From the NCBI RefSeq assembly GCF_003364295.1, contig NZ_NXLO01000002.1, forward strand, positions 1-64,000: a stretch of DNA of 64,000 nt, read 5' to 3'. Shown here one piece after another: positions 29,382 through 38,146 of this stretch; within the stretch, counting starts at the first letter, position 1, and the number at the start of each line of letters is the position of its first letter. Made by a program: the position numbers and the translations under genes. The stretch comes from Helicobacter sp. MIT 99-5507. GTDB taxonomy: Bacteria > Campylobacterota > Campylobacteria > Campylobacterales > Helicobacteraceae. Under the pieces are notes generated by a model. It made no database searches. It saw only the letters and a list, made by a program, of their open reading frames with translations, and was not told where the DNA came from.

Positions 29382-31601
29382 CTAATTTGTGCCATTTTGC
29401 ATTAATTTACTAAATGAATTAAAATAAAGTTCTCTTGCTTCATTTTGTGTAATAACTATAGAATCTATATTGATATTAGCACCTTTATTGCCTACTTTTC
29501 CTACTATTTGGTAAGGAATGCTATATTTATTTGCTATTTTATTAATAGAATCTAAATCTTTGTCAGATATTTCTATGCAAGCACAGCTTTGAGATTCACT
29601 AAAAATAATATCTTTTGTAATATTAAATTCAACATCAATCCCAAATCCACCAAACAATGCCATTTTAGCTAAACTAATAGCAGCTCCACCTTCTTTAATG
29701 CTTTTAGCTGATTTTATAAATGGTAGAGAATCTTTTAAAAATTTCCATAGCGATGCTTCTTTGTAGAGATTGATTCTAGGTGGAATGCCCTTTATTTGAT
29801 TTCTTGTTATCTTCAATAATAAACTACCACCAAATTCCTCTTTTAGCTCACCTACAATAAGCAATAAATTGCCTTTTTGCTTGATTGCAGAATCTCTAAA
29901 ATCAGCTATATTATCTATAATGCCTACCATGCCAATACTTGGAGTTGGGTATATGTCTATATTATCACTTTGATTATAAAGCGAAACATTTCCACTTACA
30001 ACAGGTGTATTTAAAATACTGCAAGCCTCCGCTATTCCTTCACAAGATTCTTTAAATTGCCACATAACATTTGGATTATTAGGATTACCAAAATTTAAAC
30101 AATCAGTGATACTAAGCGGCAAAGCTCCACGAGTAGCACAATTTCTTCCTGCAGTTGCAACAGCTATCTTTGCTCCCTCTTTTGGATCAAGATAGCAATA
30201 TCTAGGATTGCAATATAGATTTAATGCAAGCAATTTTCCATTTTCTTTTATTCTAATTACACTTGCATCGCCATTTCCACTACCTAGAATCGTATTTGTT
30301 AAAATTGAACTATCATATTGATTATAAATCCATGATTTATCACAAATATCCACACAGGATATGATCTCTTTGAAAATTTCATTTTGACTTTTTGTGCTTG
30401 GAATAAAATTAAAATCATGAAGTTCATCTAAATACTTTGGATATTCTACTTTCTTTTGCAATACTGGTGCAGCATCACTAAGTGGAGCTATGGGAATCTC
30501 CGCACACAAATCACCATTAAAATAAAGCTCCATATTCCCACCATCAATTACTTCACCAATGATTTCTGCACTCACTTCCCATTTTTTGAATATATCAATG
30601 ATTTCTTGCTCTTTTCCGCTTTTTGCACAAAGCAACATTCTTTCTTGAGATTCACTTAGCATTAATTCATAAGGCGTCATATTTTCTTCTCTAGTTGGCA
30701 CTTTATCAAGATAAAGTCTCATTCCACTTTTTACATTGCCATTACTTGCTCTACTTGCCATTTCAAAGCTTGAGCTAGTAAGTCCAGCTGCCCCCATATC
30801 TTGGATTCCAATAATCAAATCCTTGCTAAATACTTCCAAACAAGCCTCAAGCAATAGCTTTTCACTAAAAGGATCGCCAACTTGCACGGTAGGACGAAGG
30901 TTTTTAGAATCTTCATTAAAACTATCACTACTCATTACAGCACCACCGAGCCCATCACGTCCTGTTTTGCTACCTACATAAATGATAGAATTTTTATTTC
31001 CTTCTGCTCTTCCATAAAATATATTTTCTTTTTTAACGATACCTAGATTAAATGCATTTACAAGTATATTTCCATTATAGCACGCCTCAAAGCTTGTCTC
31101 ACCACCAATTGTTGGCACACCCATACAATTACCATAATCACCAATCCCAGCTACAACACCACTAAGTAAATATTTATGTCTTTTTCTTTCTTTTTTATCA
31201 GTAATATCTCCAAATCTAATAGAATCTAAGCTCGCAATTGGTCTTGCGCCCATAGTAAAAATATCTCTTAAAATTCCACCTACACCAGTTGCAGCTCCAG
31301 CATGTGGCTCAATAAAGCTTGGGTGATTGTGAGATTCCATTTTAAATACAGCACAATATCCATTACCAATATCAATAATTCCAGCGTTTTCACCAGGACC
31401 TTGGACTACATAAGGTGCAGTTGTAGGAAAATTTCGCAAATAAATCTTGCTTGATTTATAACTACAATGCTCGCTCCACATAGCAGAAAAGATTCCAATT
31501 TCAACTAGATTAGGCTCTCTTCCTAGAATCTCTTTGATATTTTCATAATCATTCAAACTTAATTTATGGTTATTTAGGACTTCATTTATATTTTGTATCA
31601 T
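29382..31601 (-). CDS. purL: phosphoribosylformylglycinamidine synthase subunit PurL
   Basis: A 739-residue PurL of the small type that works with separate PurS and PurQ. Motifs: EHCSYKSSK near residue 45, [22 protein letters not shown] (ATP-binding loop), [12 protein letters not shown] and [14 protein letters not shown]. It converts FGAR to FGAM in purine synthesis. It sits between moaC and the divergently transcribed moeA. Confidence 0.95.
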   Translation of the reverse strand: MIQNINEVLNNHKLSLNDYENIKEILGREPNLVEIGIFSAMWSEHCSYKSSKIYLRNFPTTAPYVVQGPGENAGIIDIGNGYCAVFKMESHNHPSFIEPHAGAATGVGGILRDIFTMGARPIASLDSIRFGDITDKKERKRHKYLLSGVVAGIGDYGNCMGVPTIGGETSFEACYNGNILVNAFNLGIVKKENIFYGRAEGNKNSIIYVGSKTGRDGLGGAVMSSDSFNEDSKNLRPTVQVGDPFSEKLLLEACLEVFSKDLIIGIQDMGAAGLTSSSFEMASRASNGNVKSGMRLYLDKVPTREENMTPYELMLSESQERMLLCAKSGKEQEIIDIFKKWEVSAEIIGEVIDGGNMELYFNGDLCAEIPIAPLSDAAPVLQKKVEYPKYLDELHDFNFIPSTKSQNEIFKEIISCVDICDKSWIYNQYDSSILTNTILGSGNGDASVIRIKENGKLLALNLYCNPRYCYLDPKEGAKIAVATAGRNCATRGALPLSITDCLNFGNPNNPNVMWQFKESCEGIAEACSILNTPVVSGNVSLYNQSDNIDIYPTPSIGMVGIIDNIADFRDSAIKQKGNLLLIVGELKEEFGGSLLLKITRNQIKGIPPRINLYKEASLWKFLKDSLPFIKSAKSIKEGGAAISLAKMALFGGFGIDVEFNITKDIIFSESQSCACIEISDKDLDSINKIANKYSIPYQIVGKVGNKGANINIDSIVITQNEARELYFNSFSKLMQNGTN

Positions 31602-31676
31602 GAATTTTCACTTTATTTTAAAGTTTTAAAAAGTGATTTTATATAAAATACGACAACTATGCAATAAAGGCAAAAA

Positions 31677-32894
31677 ATGAATAGAAATATTACATTAAAT
31701 CAAGCGCTAAATTTGATAAATAATGCAAATATAAATCCGCTGCAAAATGAAAAAATATTTATTCATGATAGCATTAATAGAGTATTGTATGATGATATAA
31801 GAGCAATAGAATCTTCTCCAAAATTTAATACTTCAAGTATGGATGGATACGCATTTGCTTATAGTGATTTAGAAAAATTACAAAATGAGGGATTGGAGAT
31901 TCTATCCATAAATAAAGCTGGTAATAATACTGAATGTGAAGCAACAAAAGGTAAATGTATAAAAACTTTTACCGGAGCAAAAATCCCAAAAAATGCAGAT
32001 ACAATAGCAATAGTAGAGCAAGTTTATATCAAAAATAATAGAATCTTTTTAAATAAAGGTGAAGAAGTTGAGCCGTATAAATTTATTAGAAAAACTGCTG
32101 AAAACTATAAAAAAGGAGATATTTTAATTCCAAAAGGAAGCTTAATAAATCCATTTCATATAGGAATCCTCTCGCAAAATAACACCATTTTTTTACAAGT
32201 TTATAGAAAACCTAGAATCTCAATTCTCACAAGTGGCGATGAAATAGCAGAACTTGGTGAAATAAAAGAAAATGATAATTTTATTTATAGCTCAAATAAT
32301 CATATATTATATGCCATAACAAAAGCGCTTGGATGCGATAGCTCAATACATAATATAATAAAAGATTCTAGAATTGATATAAAAAATGCCATAGAATCTG
32401 CCTTGCAATCAAGTGATATGGTGATTACTACAGGTGGAATGAGCAAGGGTGATTTTGACTTTACAAAAGAAGCAATAAAAGAATTTGGTGAAGTTGTATT
32501 TGAGAGCGTAAAAATAAAGCCAGGCAAAGTAGTGTCATATATAAATTGCAAAGATAAGCATATATTGGCACTTCCTGGCAATCCAAATTCAAGTGTCGTA
32601 TCATTTTTACTTTTTGGTAGATTGATATTATCAAAAATGCTAAATCTAAATACAAATATCCCAATACACAAAGCAAAAATAACAAATGATATAAAAATAT
32701 TAGATTCTGCTAGATTAGAATTTGCTCCAGCACAAATAAAATTAGTTGATGGTATATATGAAGCAAAAATAATAGAAAATAGACAATCATATATGATAAA
32801 CAAACTAAATGGAGCAATGATTATTATGGATAAAAAAGTAAATAAAGGTGATTTAGTGGATATAATCATTTTAGATGATTTATTAAAATTTTAA
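31677..32894 (+). CDS. moeA: molybdopterin molybdotransferase
   Basis: A 405-residue MoeA that inserts molybdate into adenylated molybdopterin. Signatures: SSMDGYAFAYSD near residue 54, FTGAKIPKNADTI, TSGDEI, the substrate loop TTGGMSKGDFDF and LPGNPNSSVVSF. First gene of the run moeA-moaD-moaE-mobB-mog. Confidence 0.94.
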   Translation: MNRNITLNQALNLINNANINPLQNEKIFIHDSINRVLYDDIRAIESSPKFNTSSMDGYAFAYSDLEKLQNEGLEILSINKAGNNTECEATKGKCIKTFTGAKIPKNADTIAIVEQVYIKNNRIFLNKGEEVEPYKFIRKTAENYKKGDILIPKGSLINPFHIGILSQNNTIFLQVYRKPRISILTSGDEIAELGEIKENDNFIYSSNNHILYAITKALGCDSSIHNIIKDSRIDIKNAIESALQSSDMVITTGGMSKGDFDFTKEAIKEFGEVVFESVKIKPGKVVSYINCKDKHILALPGNPNSSVVSFLLFGRLILSKMLNLNTNIPIHKAKITNDIKILDSARLEFAPAQIKLVDGIYEAKIIENRQSYMINKLNGAMIIMDKKVNKGDLVDIIILDDLLKF

Positions 32895-32905
32895 TAAGGA
32901 TAGAT

Positions 32906-33130
32906 ATGGTTAAAGTAAATTTCCTAGGTCCAATAGGACTAGATTCTATTGAATGCAAAGCTAAAAATTTTAAAGAATTAAAAGAAGAGTTAAGTAAAAT
33001 TGAAGCATTAAAAGAGTGGTTGCCACTATGTGCAATAGCACTAAATGATAAAATAGTGCAAGATTCTAATAATATCACTTTTAATCAAAATGACATAATC
33101 TCCCTTCTTCCTCCTGTATGTGGTGGCTAA
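32906..33130 (+). CDS. moaD: molybdopterin synthase sulfur carrier subunit
   Basis: A 74-residue ubiquitin-like protein ending in LLPPVCGG; the C-terminal Gly-Gly is the residue that becomes a thiocarboxylate. It supplies sulfur to MoaE, whose gene starts 3 bases later. Confidence 0.92.
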   Translation: MVKVNFLGPIGLDSIECKAKNFKELKEELSKIEALKEWLPLCAIALNDKIVQDSNNITFNQNDIISLLPPVCGG

Positions 33131-33133
33131 ATC

Positions 33134-33571
33134 ATGGAATTGCAAATATTTAATGGCGCATTAAATACAAGTGAGATTTATGCTACTTGGGAAAATGAAG
33201 CAAGAAAACAAAATTGTGGAGCATTGAGCGTATTTACCGGCATTGTTCGTGGTGAAAATAATATTACACATCTTAGTTTTGATATATATTTGCCAATATT
33301 ACAAGCTTGGTTTGATACTTGGCAGATAAAAGCAAAAGAGTTGCAAACTACAATATATATGGCACATTCAAGTGGTGATGTAAAGATTGGAAAATCATCT
33401 TATATGTGTGGGTTGATTTCAAAAAATAGAAAAAGTGTTTTATCCTTATACAATGATTTTATAGAAGATTTTAAAACAAATGCTCCAATTTGGAAATATG
33501 ACATTATAGATGGAAAGAGAATCTACGCCTTACATAGAAGCTTTGAATTAAAGGGAGCTAGGCTTGTATGA
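33134..33571 (+). CDS. moaE: molybdopterin synthase catalytic subunit
   Basis: A 145-residue MoaE that converts cPMP to molybdopterin with MoaD. It has GALSVFTGIVRGEN, the conserved IYMAHSSGDVKIGKSS stretch and DIIDGKRIYAL near the end; the family lysines of the active site are partly visible (KIGKSS). Its stop overlaps the mobB start (ATGA). Confidence 0.9.
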   Translation: MELQIFNGALNTSEIYATWENEARKQNCGALSVFTGIVRGENNITHLSFDIYLPILQAWFDTWQIKAKELQTTIYMAHSSGDVKIGKSSYMCGLISKNRKSVLSLYNDFIEDFKTNAPIWKYDIIDGKRIYALHRSFELKGARLV

Positions 33572-34044
33572 CAAAAATTATTAGTTTTAGTGGAATATCA
33601 AATAGTGGCAAAACAACGTTAATTGAAAATCTATGCAAGATTCTAATCCCAACATATCAAGTCGGTGTGATAAAACATGACCCAAAAAATAAAGCTATAT
33701 TCGATAAAGAAGGAAAAGATAGTTATAAATTCTTTCAAAGTGGTGCAAATGTAGCAATAGTATCACCAAAACAAACTAATATCAGATTTAATAATAATTT
33801 AGACAATAATGAAATCATAAATATTTTAAATACAAATAAAATGCTAGATTATATTTTTATCGAAGGATTTAAAACTATGCCATATAAAAAGATATGTGTT
33901 ATTAGAGGTGATTTTGTCCAAAGTGATTTGGATTTATGTGATGCAATCGCAACAACAAAACAATATAAAAATAATTTCAAAAATAAAATCGTGCTTGATT
34001 TAGATAATTATAAAGAAATATTACAATGGATAAATAATGAATAA
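33568..34044 (+). CDS. mobB: MobB, molybdopterin-guanine dinucleotide synthesis adaptor
   Basis: A 158-residue P-loop protein: FSGISNSGKTTLIENL is the Walker A motif near residue 7, followed by VGVIKHDPK and FIEGFK, both typical of MobB. It assists conversion of Moco to the bis-MGD form used by formate dehydrogenase and similar enzymes. It overlaps mog by 8 bases. Confidence 0.9.
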   Translation: MTKIISFSGISNSGKTTLIENLCKILIPTYQVGVIKHDPKNKAIFDKEGKDSYKFFQSGANVAIVSPKQTNIRFNNNLDNNEIINILNTNKMLDYIFIEGFKTMPYKKICVIRGDFVQSDLDLCDAIATTKQYKNNFKNKIVLDLDNYKEILQWINNE

Positions 34045-34564
34045 AATAGTAAAAATTGGAATCCTTACTGCGTCAGATAGAGCGTATAAAGGAATATATG
34101 AAGACTTAAGCGGCAAAGCAATCATTGATACACTCAATTTATACCTAAAAACAAAATGGGAAGCAGAATATAGGCTAGTTAGCGATGAATTTAAAGATAT
34201 AAAAAATACTCTCTTGGAATTATCAAAAAAATGCTCTTTAATACTTACTACCGGTGGAACAGGACCTGCAAAGCGAGATGTCACACCTGAGGCAACAGAA
34301 GCAGTATGCCAAAAAATGCTTCCTGGATTTGGGGAATTGATGAGAAATGTAAGCTTAAAATATGTGCCAACTGCAATTCTATCAAGACAGAGTGCTGGAA
34401 TCTACAATAATTCTCTAATCATAAACCTACCTGGCAAACCAAAGAGTATAAAAGAGTGCCTTGATGCCGTATTTCCTGCTGTGCCATATTGTATCGATTT
34501 AATAGATGGAGACTATCTAGAAACCAATGAAGAAGTCATAAAGGCGTTTAGACCAAAAAAATAG
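34037..34564 (+). CDS. mog: molybdopterin adenylyltransferase
   Basis: A 175-residue MogA-type protein that adenylates molybdopterin before MoeA acts. Signatures: ILTASDRAYKGIYEDLSG, LTTGGTGPAKRDVTPEAT (substrate loop) and IINLPGKPKSIKECLD. Last gene of the Moco run. Confidence 0.93.
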   Translation: MNKIVKIGILTASDRAYKGIYEDLSGKAIIDTLNLYLKTKWEAEYRLVSDEFKDIKNTLLELSKKCSLILTTGGTGPAKRDVTPEATEAVCQKMLPGFGELMRNVSLKYVPTAILSRQSAGIYNNSLIINLPGKPKSIKECLDAVFPAVPYCIDLIDGDYLETNEEVIKAFRPKK

Positions 34565-34582
34565 CTTTTTAAGGAAGTATTC

Positions 34583-34593
34583 AAAAAAAAAAA
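34583..34593 (+). repeat. A11 tract upstream of the complete pilin-like gene
   Basis: Eleven consecutive A about 63 bases before the pilin-like ATG. A tract here could vary promoter spacing by slippage, but runs of A are common in this genome. Confidence 0.4.
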
Positions 34594-34655
34594 TGTTTAA
34601 ATTTCATTAACTTTTATCCTAATGGATTTAAGGAATTTATTATTGGAGAAAGAAA

Positions 34656-35189
34656 ATGAAAAGAAATGGTTTTAGTATGATTGAACTCGTTTTTGTTATC
34701 GTTATTTTGGGAGTTTTGGCAGCTGTTGCTGTGCCTAGATTTGTAACAACAAGGACAGATGCGCAAGTGGCAATGGCAAGAAGTGATATTGCCTCTACAC
34801 TAAAGGCGATCCCTGCAAGAGTTTTTGCAGAAAATATCGACCCTACAGCATCAACACCTCCGGGCTTTAGCTCTTGGGGAGAGTGGATGATAGATACAGG
34901 GGGATTAGATAGAGGTAGATGGAAAGCAGATCCAAATGGAAAAAGTATTCAACCACAAGGAAATGGAACAACAGCTAATAATGGAAACACACAACACCAA
35001 CAAGTTGGTTGTGGAAATATTATATCAATAGATAATAATGGAAACTTAATCTTTGACCCAAATAGAATGGCTGGTACAACAAGTGGTGGTGGTAGTGGAG
35101 GAACTTTTTGTAAAGCTCTAAAAGACTCTTATCCAAGTGGTTCAAATAGAATCATCCCTCTTGCTACAACTGGAGCAGTAAAATTCTAA
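34656..35189 (+). CDS. type IV pilin-like / type II secretion pseudopilin
   Basis: A 177-residue prepilin. The class III signal MKRNG/FSMIELVFVIVILG would be cut after G5 by prepilin peptidase, with the conserved E at mature position 5. A hydrophobic assembly helix (about 7-28) follows, then VPRFVTTRTDAQVAMARSDI. The globular part has two cysteines (VGCGN, TFCKAL). The C-terminal segment is nearly identical to the partial paralogue at the left edge, while the centre diverges. No assembly ATPase or secretin gene lies in the window. Ribosome site GGAGAAAG is just before the ATG. Confidence 0.88.
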   Translation: MKRNGFSMIELVFVIVILGVLAAVAVPRFVTTRTDAQVAMARSDIASTLKAIPARVFAENIDPTASTPPGFSSWGEWMIDTGGLDRGRWKADPNGKSIQPQGNGTTANNGNTQHQQVGCGNIISIDNNGNLIFDPNRMAGTTSGGGSGGTFCKALKDSYPSGSNRIIPLATTGAVKF

Positions 35190-35200
35190 ATATTCTTAAA

Positions 35201-35224
35201 AGATTCTAGCTTAAGCTAGAATCT
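35201..35224 (+). terminator. 24-base perfect palindrome after the pilin-like gene
   Basis: Arms AGATTCTAGCTT and AAGCTAGAATCT are perfectly complementary. A TTTTTT run follows 10 bases later, so an intrinsic terminator is likely. The arms are the over-represented AGATTCT oligomer, as in the hairpin after the paralogous gene. Confidence 0.65.
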
Positions 35225-35403
35225 AAATTCGCTTTTTTAGATTCTTTAAATATCTTAAATTGTTTTTATTTACAAGACAAAGTAATCTAGGATTCTGTAA
35301 TTTTGTAGATTTTATAATTATTAGGTGTTAGAGATTACTGCAACTTGTAAGTAAGTATTTTAAATGAAAAAATAATTTAATTTTTCTAGTTATTTGGTTG
35401 CTA

Positions 35404-35426
35404 GCTAGATTCTCGTAGAATCTAGC
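35404..35426. repeat. inverted repeat GCTAGATTCT/AGAATCTAGC between convergent genes
   Basis: Perfect 10-base arms around CGT, 26 bases beyond the dapD stop on the minus strand. It could terminate dapD transcripts; there is only a weak T-rich stretch on either side. Confidence 0.5.
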
Positions 35427-35452
35427 ATAATTCCATCCAAAAGCTTAAAAAA

Positions 35453-36637
35453 TTAATGTAAATCTTTATTTAGCTCGATTTTTACTTTACTTCTAAAAGC
35501 TACCATCCTACCAGTTTTTGAATCACATCTAAAATGAATACCATTTTTATTTGATAGTTCTCTGCCTTTGTAGAGATTATTTTCATTGATATTAAAATTT
35601 GTATTTATTTCTTGTATCTTTTTTGCTTCAATTTCATCTATATAAAATATCGTCCCAGCAAGCACTGCTATACCACCATCTACGATACATCCATCACCAA
35701 GAGAGATTCCAGTAGAGCTATTTACACCAAGCAAACAATTTTCACCGATAGAAATTGGCTCAGAATTACCACCGCTAAGCACACCAAGTATGCTTGCACC
35801 TCCACCTACATCACTACCATTACCAACGATTACAGATGATGAAATACGTCCCTCATTCATACATGTGCCAACTACACCAGCATTAAAATTTACATAGCTA
35901 GCACCTGGCATTTGTGTATATCCGCCACTACCTAAATATGCACCAAATCTAGTTTTTGCAGAATCTAGCAATCTAATATTGTCATATTGTGGGATAACTT
36001 GCATTAAATATCTAGGAAACTTATCAACAAAATCAATATGAGGATAAAGTCCATTTAGTTTTAGATAGATCTCATTTTCTCTTAAATATGAAAGCTCATA
36101 AGGTTTATTTCCGCTCCAAGCAACATTTTCAAGTAGTGCAAAAATACCATCAAGCACCAAACTTCTAAGCTTTGCTTTTCCAAGCGATAATGCAAGCAAT
36201 TTCATATATGAAGATTCCACGCTTTGGCATTTCACATCATCATAAATTACGACAAAGCGAAATGCAAAATCACTTGATTTTAGATTCTGCATTTTTTGTA
36301 ATTCAAGTAAAATTTGAATATTTTTATGTATTTGTTTATTATTTAGAGATTCTGCTAAAAATGGATTAAATAGATTTAATGCCTCATTTACAAAATCACT
36401 ATCTACTTCAAATATTGCTTCACTATCACTTTTGCTTATCACTTTTTTTGCAACCCTGCAAAATACAGCATAACTTCCTAGATTCTCTCCATTCCAATTT
36501 AGCAAAGGATAAGTAGCACAAAGCACATTGCCTTTGCTGCCTAAATCAACTCTTGCAATCCCAAAACCAAGTGGAATTTTATTTTTTTTATTTTCTTCTT
36601 CTACAAATGTTTTAAATTCATCTTGTGTTTTTATCAT
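35453..36637 (-). CDS. dapD: tetrahydrodipicolinate N-succinyltransferase
   Basis: A 394-residue protein of the longer DapD type found in Campylobacterota. The C-terminal half is a left-handed beta-helix of hexapeptide repeats, including VVGTCMNEGRISSSVIVGNG and SDVGGGASILGVLSGGN. It makes N-succinyl-2-amino-6-ketopimelate for lysine and meso-diaminopimelate. Two bases separate it from the DUF2156 gene upstream. Confidence 0.92.
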   Translation of the reverse strand: MIKTQDEFKTFVEEENKKNKIPLGFGIARVDLGSKGNVLCATYPLLNWNGENLGSYAVFCRVAKKVISKSDSEAIFEVDSDFVNEALNLFNPFLAESLNNKQIHKNIQILLELQKMQNLKSSDFAFRFVVIYDDVKCQSVESSYMKLLALSLGKAKLRSLVLDGIFALLENVAWSGNKPYELSYLRENEIYLKLNGLYPHIDFVDKFPRYLMQVIPQYDNIRLLDSAKTRFGAYLGSGGYTQMPGASYVNFNAGVVGTCMNEGRISSSVIVGNGSDVGGGASILGVLSGGNSEPISIGENCLLGVNSSTGISLGDGCIVDGGIAVLAGTIFYIDEIEAKKIQEINTNFNINENNLYKGRELSNKNGIHFRCDSKTGRMVAFRSKVKIELNKDLH

Positions 36638-36639
36638 TT

Positions 36640-37533
36640 TTATTCCTTTATTGTTACTTCAAATTTTTCTATAAATCTAATAGGATTATAAGTCATCTTA
36701 GCATGTCTTAATCCTTTAATACCTAAATCCTCTTCTCTATTTACAAACTCCATATCACTCCAATCATTATATAAAAACTGCTGATTTATAGCTTGATAAA
36801 TACCATCATAAAATGTATTTGCTTTTTCTATATGTATCACTACGCTATTGCTATTTATTTGTTCTCCAAGACTAAAAGCAGCGATTTTATCATCGATTCT
36901 AATTATTCCACCTTTCATATCTAATCTATCAAAGTTTTTTAATGTAGATTCTATGCCTATAAATTCATTTCTTAATCCATCATTTATGTTTGGATTATCA
37001 TTAAACCATCTTGTATAGGTATCAAGCACATCTATAGCATTACTAGAATCTATTCTTTCATATACAAAATTTTGATAAAGATTTAAAAACTTATTAAAAT
37101 GGTTTTTCTTTCCATGAAGTTTCCTACCATTTAGAGATATCAAATCTTCCACCTTATAAAGGTAGTCGAATCTATCTCTATTTGGAACAATATTAAATAT
37201 ATTTGGCATATTGGATTCTATTTCATCTTTTTGATGAGATTCTAAGGATCTAAGTGAGAATCTCCAATTTTTTGATGAAAAATAATCCATCATATCTTTT
37301 ATTGTTTTTATCTTATCTCCAAGTCCAAGGGGATAAAAAATAAATGGATATTCTTCATTTGCAAATTTTGTCTTAATTACCAAGCAATCATTTAAAATAC
37401 AATAGCTTATATCTCTACTAAAATGCCAAATATATAGATTCCCAAAAAGCATATCGCTTGCTTCAATTCTCTGCATATTAAAAAATTTTTTAATAATATC
37501 TTTAGAATCAATATTAATTGGTAAAAAGTCCAA
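36640..37533 (-). CDS. DUF2156 (phosphatidylglycerol lysyltransferase C-terminal-like) protein
   Basis: A 297-residue soluble protein with the DUF2156 pattern: FYPLG near residue 67, DYLYKVEDLISLNGRKLHGKKNHFNKF in the middle and FVNREEDLGIKGLRHAKMTYNP at the end. The fold is a double GNAT. Members without the membrane half of MprF have no settled role; aminoacyl transfer to lipid is possible. TTG start overlapping the end of the FliT-like gene. Confidence 0.75.
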   Translation of the reverse strand: MDFLPINIDSKDIIKKFFNMQRIEASDMLFGNLYIWHFSRDISYCILNDCLVIKTKFANEEYPFIFYPLGLGDKIKTIKDMMDYFSSKNWRFSLRSLESHQKDEIESNMPNIFNIVPNRDRFDYLYKVEDLISLNGRKLHGKKNHFNKFLNLYQNFVYERIDSSNAIDVLDTYTRWFNDNPNINDGLRNEFIGIESTLKNFDRLDMKGGIIRIDDKIAAFSLGEQINSNSVVIHIEKANTFYDGIYQAINQQFLYNDWSDMEFVNREEDLGIKGLRHAKMTYNPIRFIEKFEVTIKE

Positions 37534-37761
37534 TTATCCCTCCAGAAATAGCCTTGCTTGTTTTAGCTTCAGCATACCTTGATATAGTTCATCTCTATCA
37601 TCTTGAAGCTTTTGAATAAAACTTTGCACAATCTCTCTAGCGCAAATCAAATCGTCAATATTATCAAAGTTTGGTAAATTCTCTATTAAATCAAGGACTT
37701 TTTTGTCATTTTTATTTACACTTGCAATTTTTAACTCATTTAGCCAAGCTTTAGAGTTCAT
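37534..37761 (-). CDS. small helical protein after fliS, FliT-like chaperone candidate
   Basis: A 75-residue, wholly helical, charged protein with no recognisable domain at this length. Position directly after fliS (11-base overlap), as fliT is in many bacteria, suggests a flagellar export chaperone for FliD. Sequence similarity to FliT is not obvious by eye; the call rests on context. Confidence 0.55.
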   Translation of the reverse strand: MNSKAWLNELKIASVNKNDKKVLDLIENLPNFDNIDDLICAREIVQSFIQKLQDDRDELYQGMLKLKQARLFLEG

Positions 37762-38128
37762 ATTGATGAATCTCTCTCCAAGCCTCCAATAACCCTCTTG
37801 TAACTTTGATCACTATATCAATTTTTTCTGTATTATTTTCTACATTTGCTTGAGTTAGGAATTTTATTTGTTGCATATAAAGGCCTGTTAGATAATGTGC
37901 TACATCTCCGCCATTTTCATAATCAAGCACATTTAAAAGCTCTGTAAAAATATCTGTAGTCCTATTTATATAATAAATCTTTTTTTCTATATCACCTATT
38001 TCAATTCCTCTTTTTGCAAGAGATGAAAAACGAAGTATCCCCTCATATAGCATTTCAATTAATTTTGGTTGAGATTCTATTTTTGAGTGAGTTTGCTGAT
38101 ATACATTATAAGCATTTTGACTATTCAT
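37751..38128 (-). CDS. fliS: FliS flagellin chaperone
   Basis: A 125-residue FliS: YNVYQQTHSKIESQPKLIEMLYEGILRF at the N-terminus is the family signature, followed by four helices ending in LLEAWREI. It binds the flagellin C-terminus and keeps it unfolded for export. Follows fliD after 18 bases. Confidence 0.93.
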   Translation of the reverse strand: MNSQNAYNVYQQTHSKIESQPKLIEMLYEGILRFSSLAKRGIEIGDIEKKIYYINRTTDIFTELLNVLDYENGGDVAHYLTGLYMQQIKFLTQANVENNTEKIDIVIKVTRGLLEAWREIHQYEL

Positions 38129-38146
38129 AAATTTCCTTAATAACTC

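Noticed and set aside
32300-32869. Long minus-strand frame inside moeA
   Set aside because: MoeA motifs are intact in the plus frame; the antisense frame has no recognisable domain and no ribosome site.
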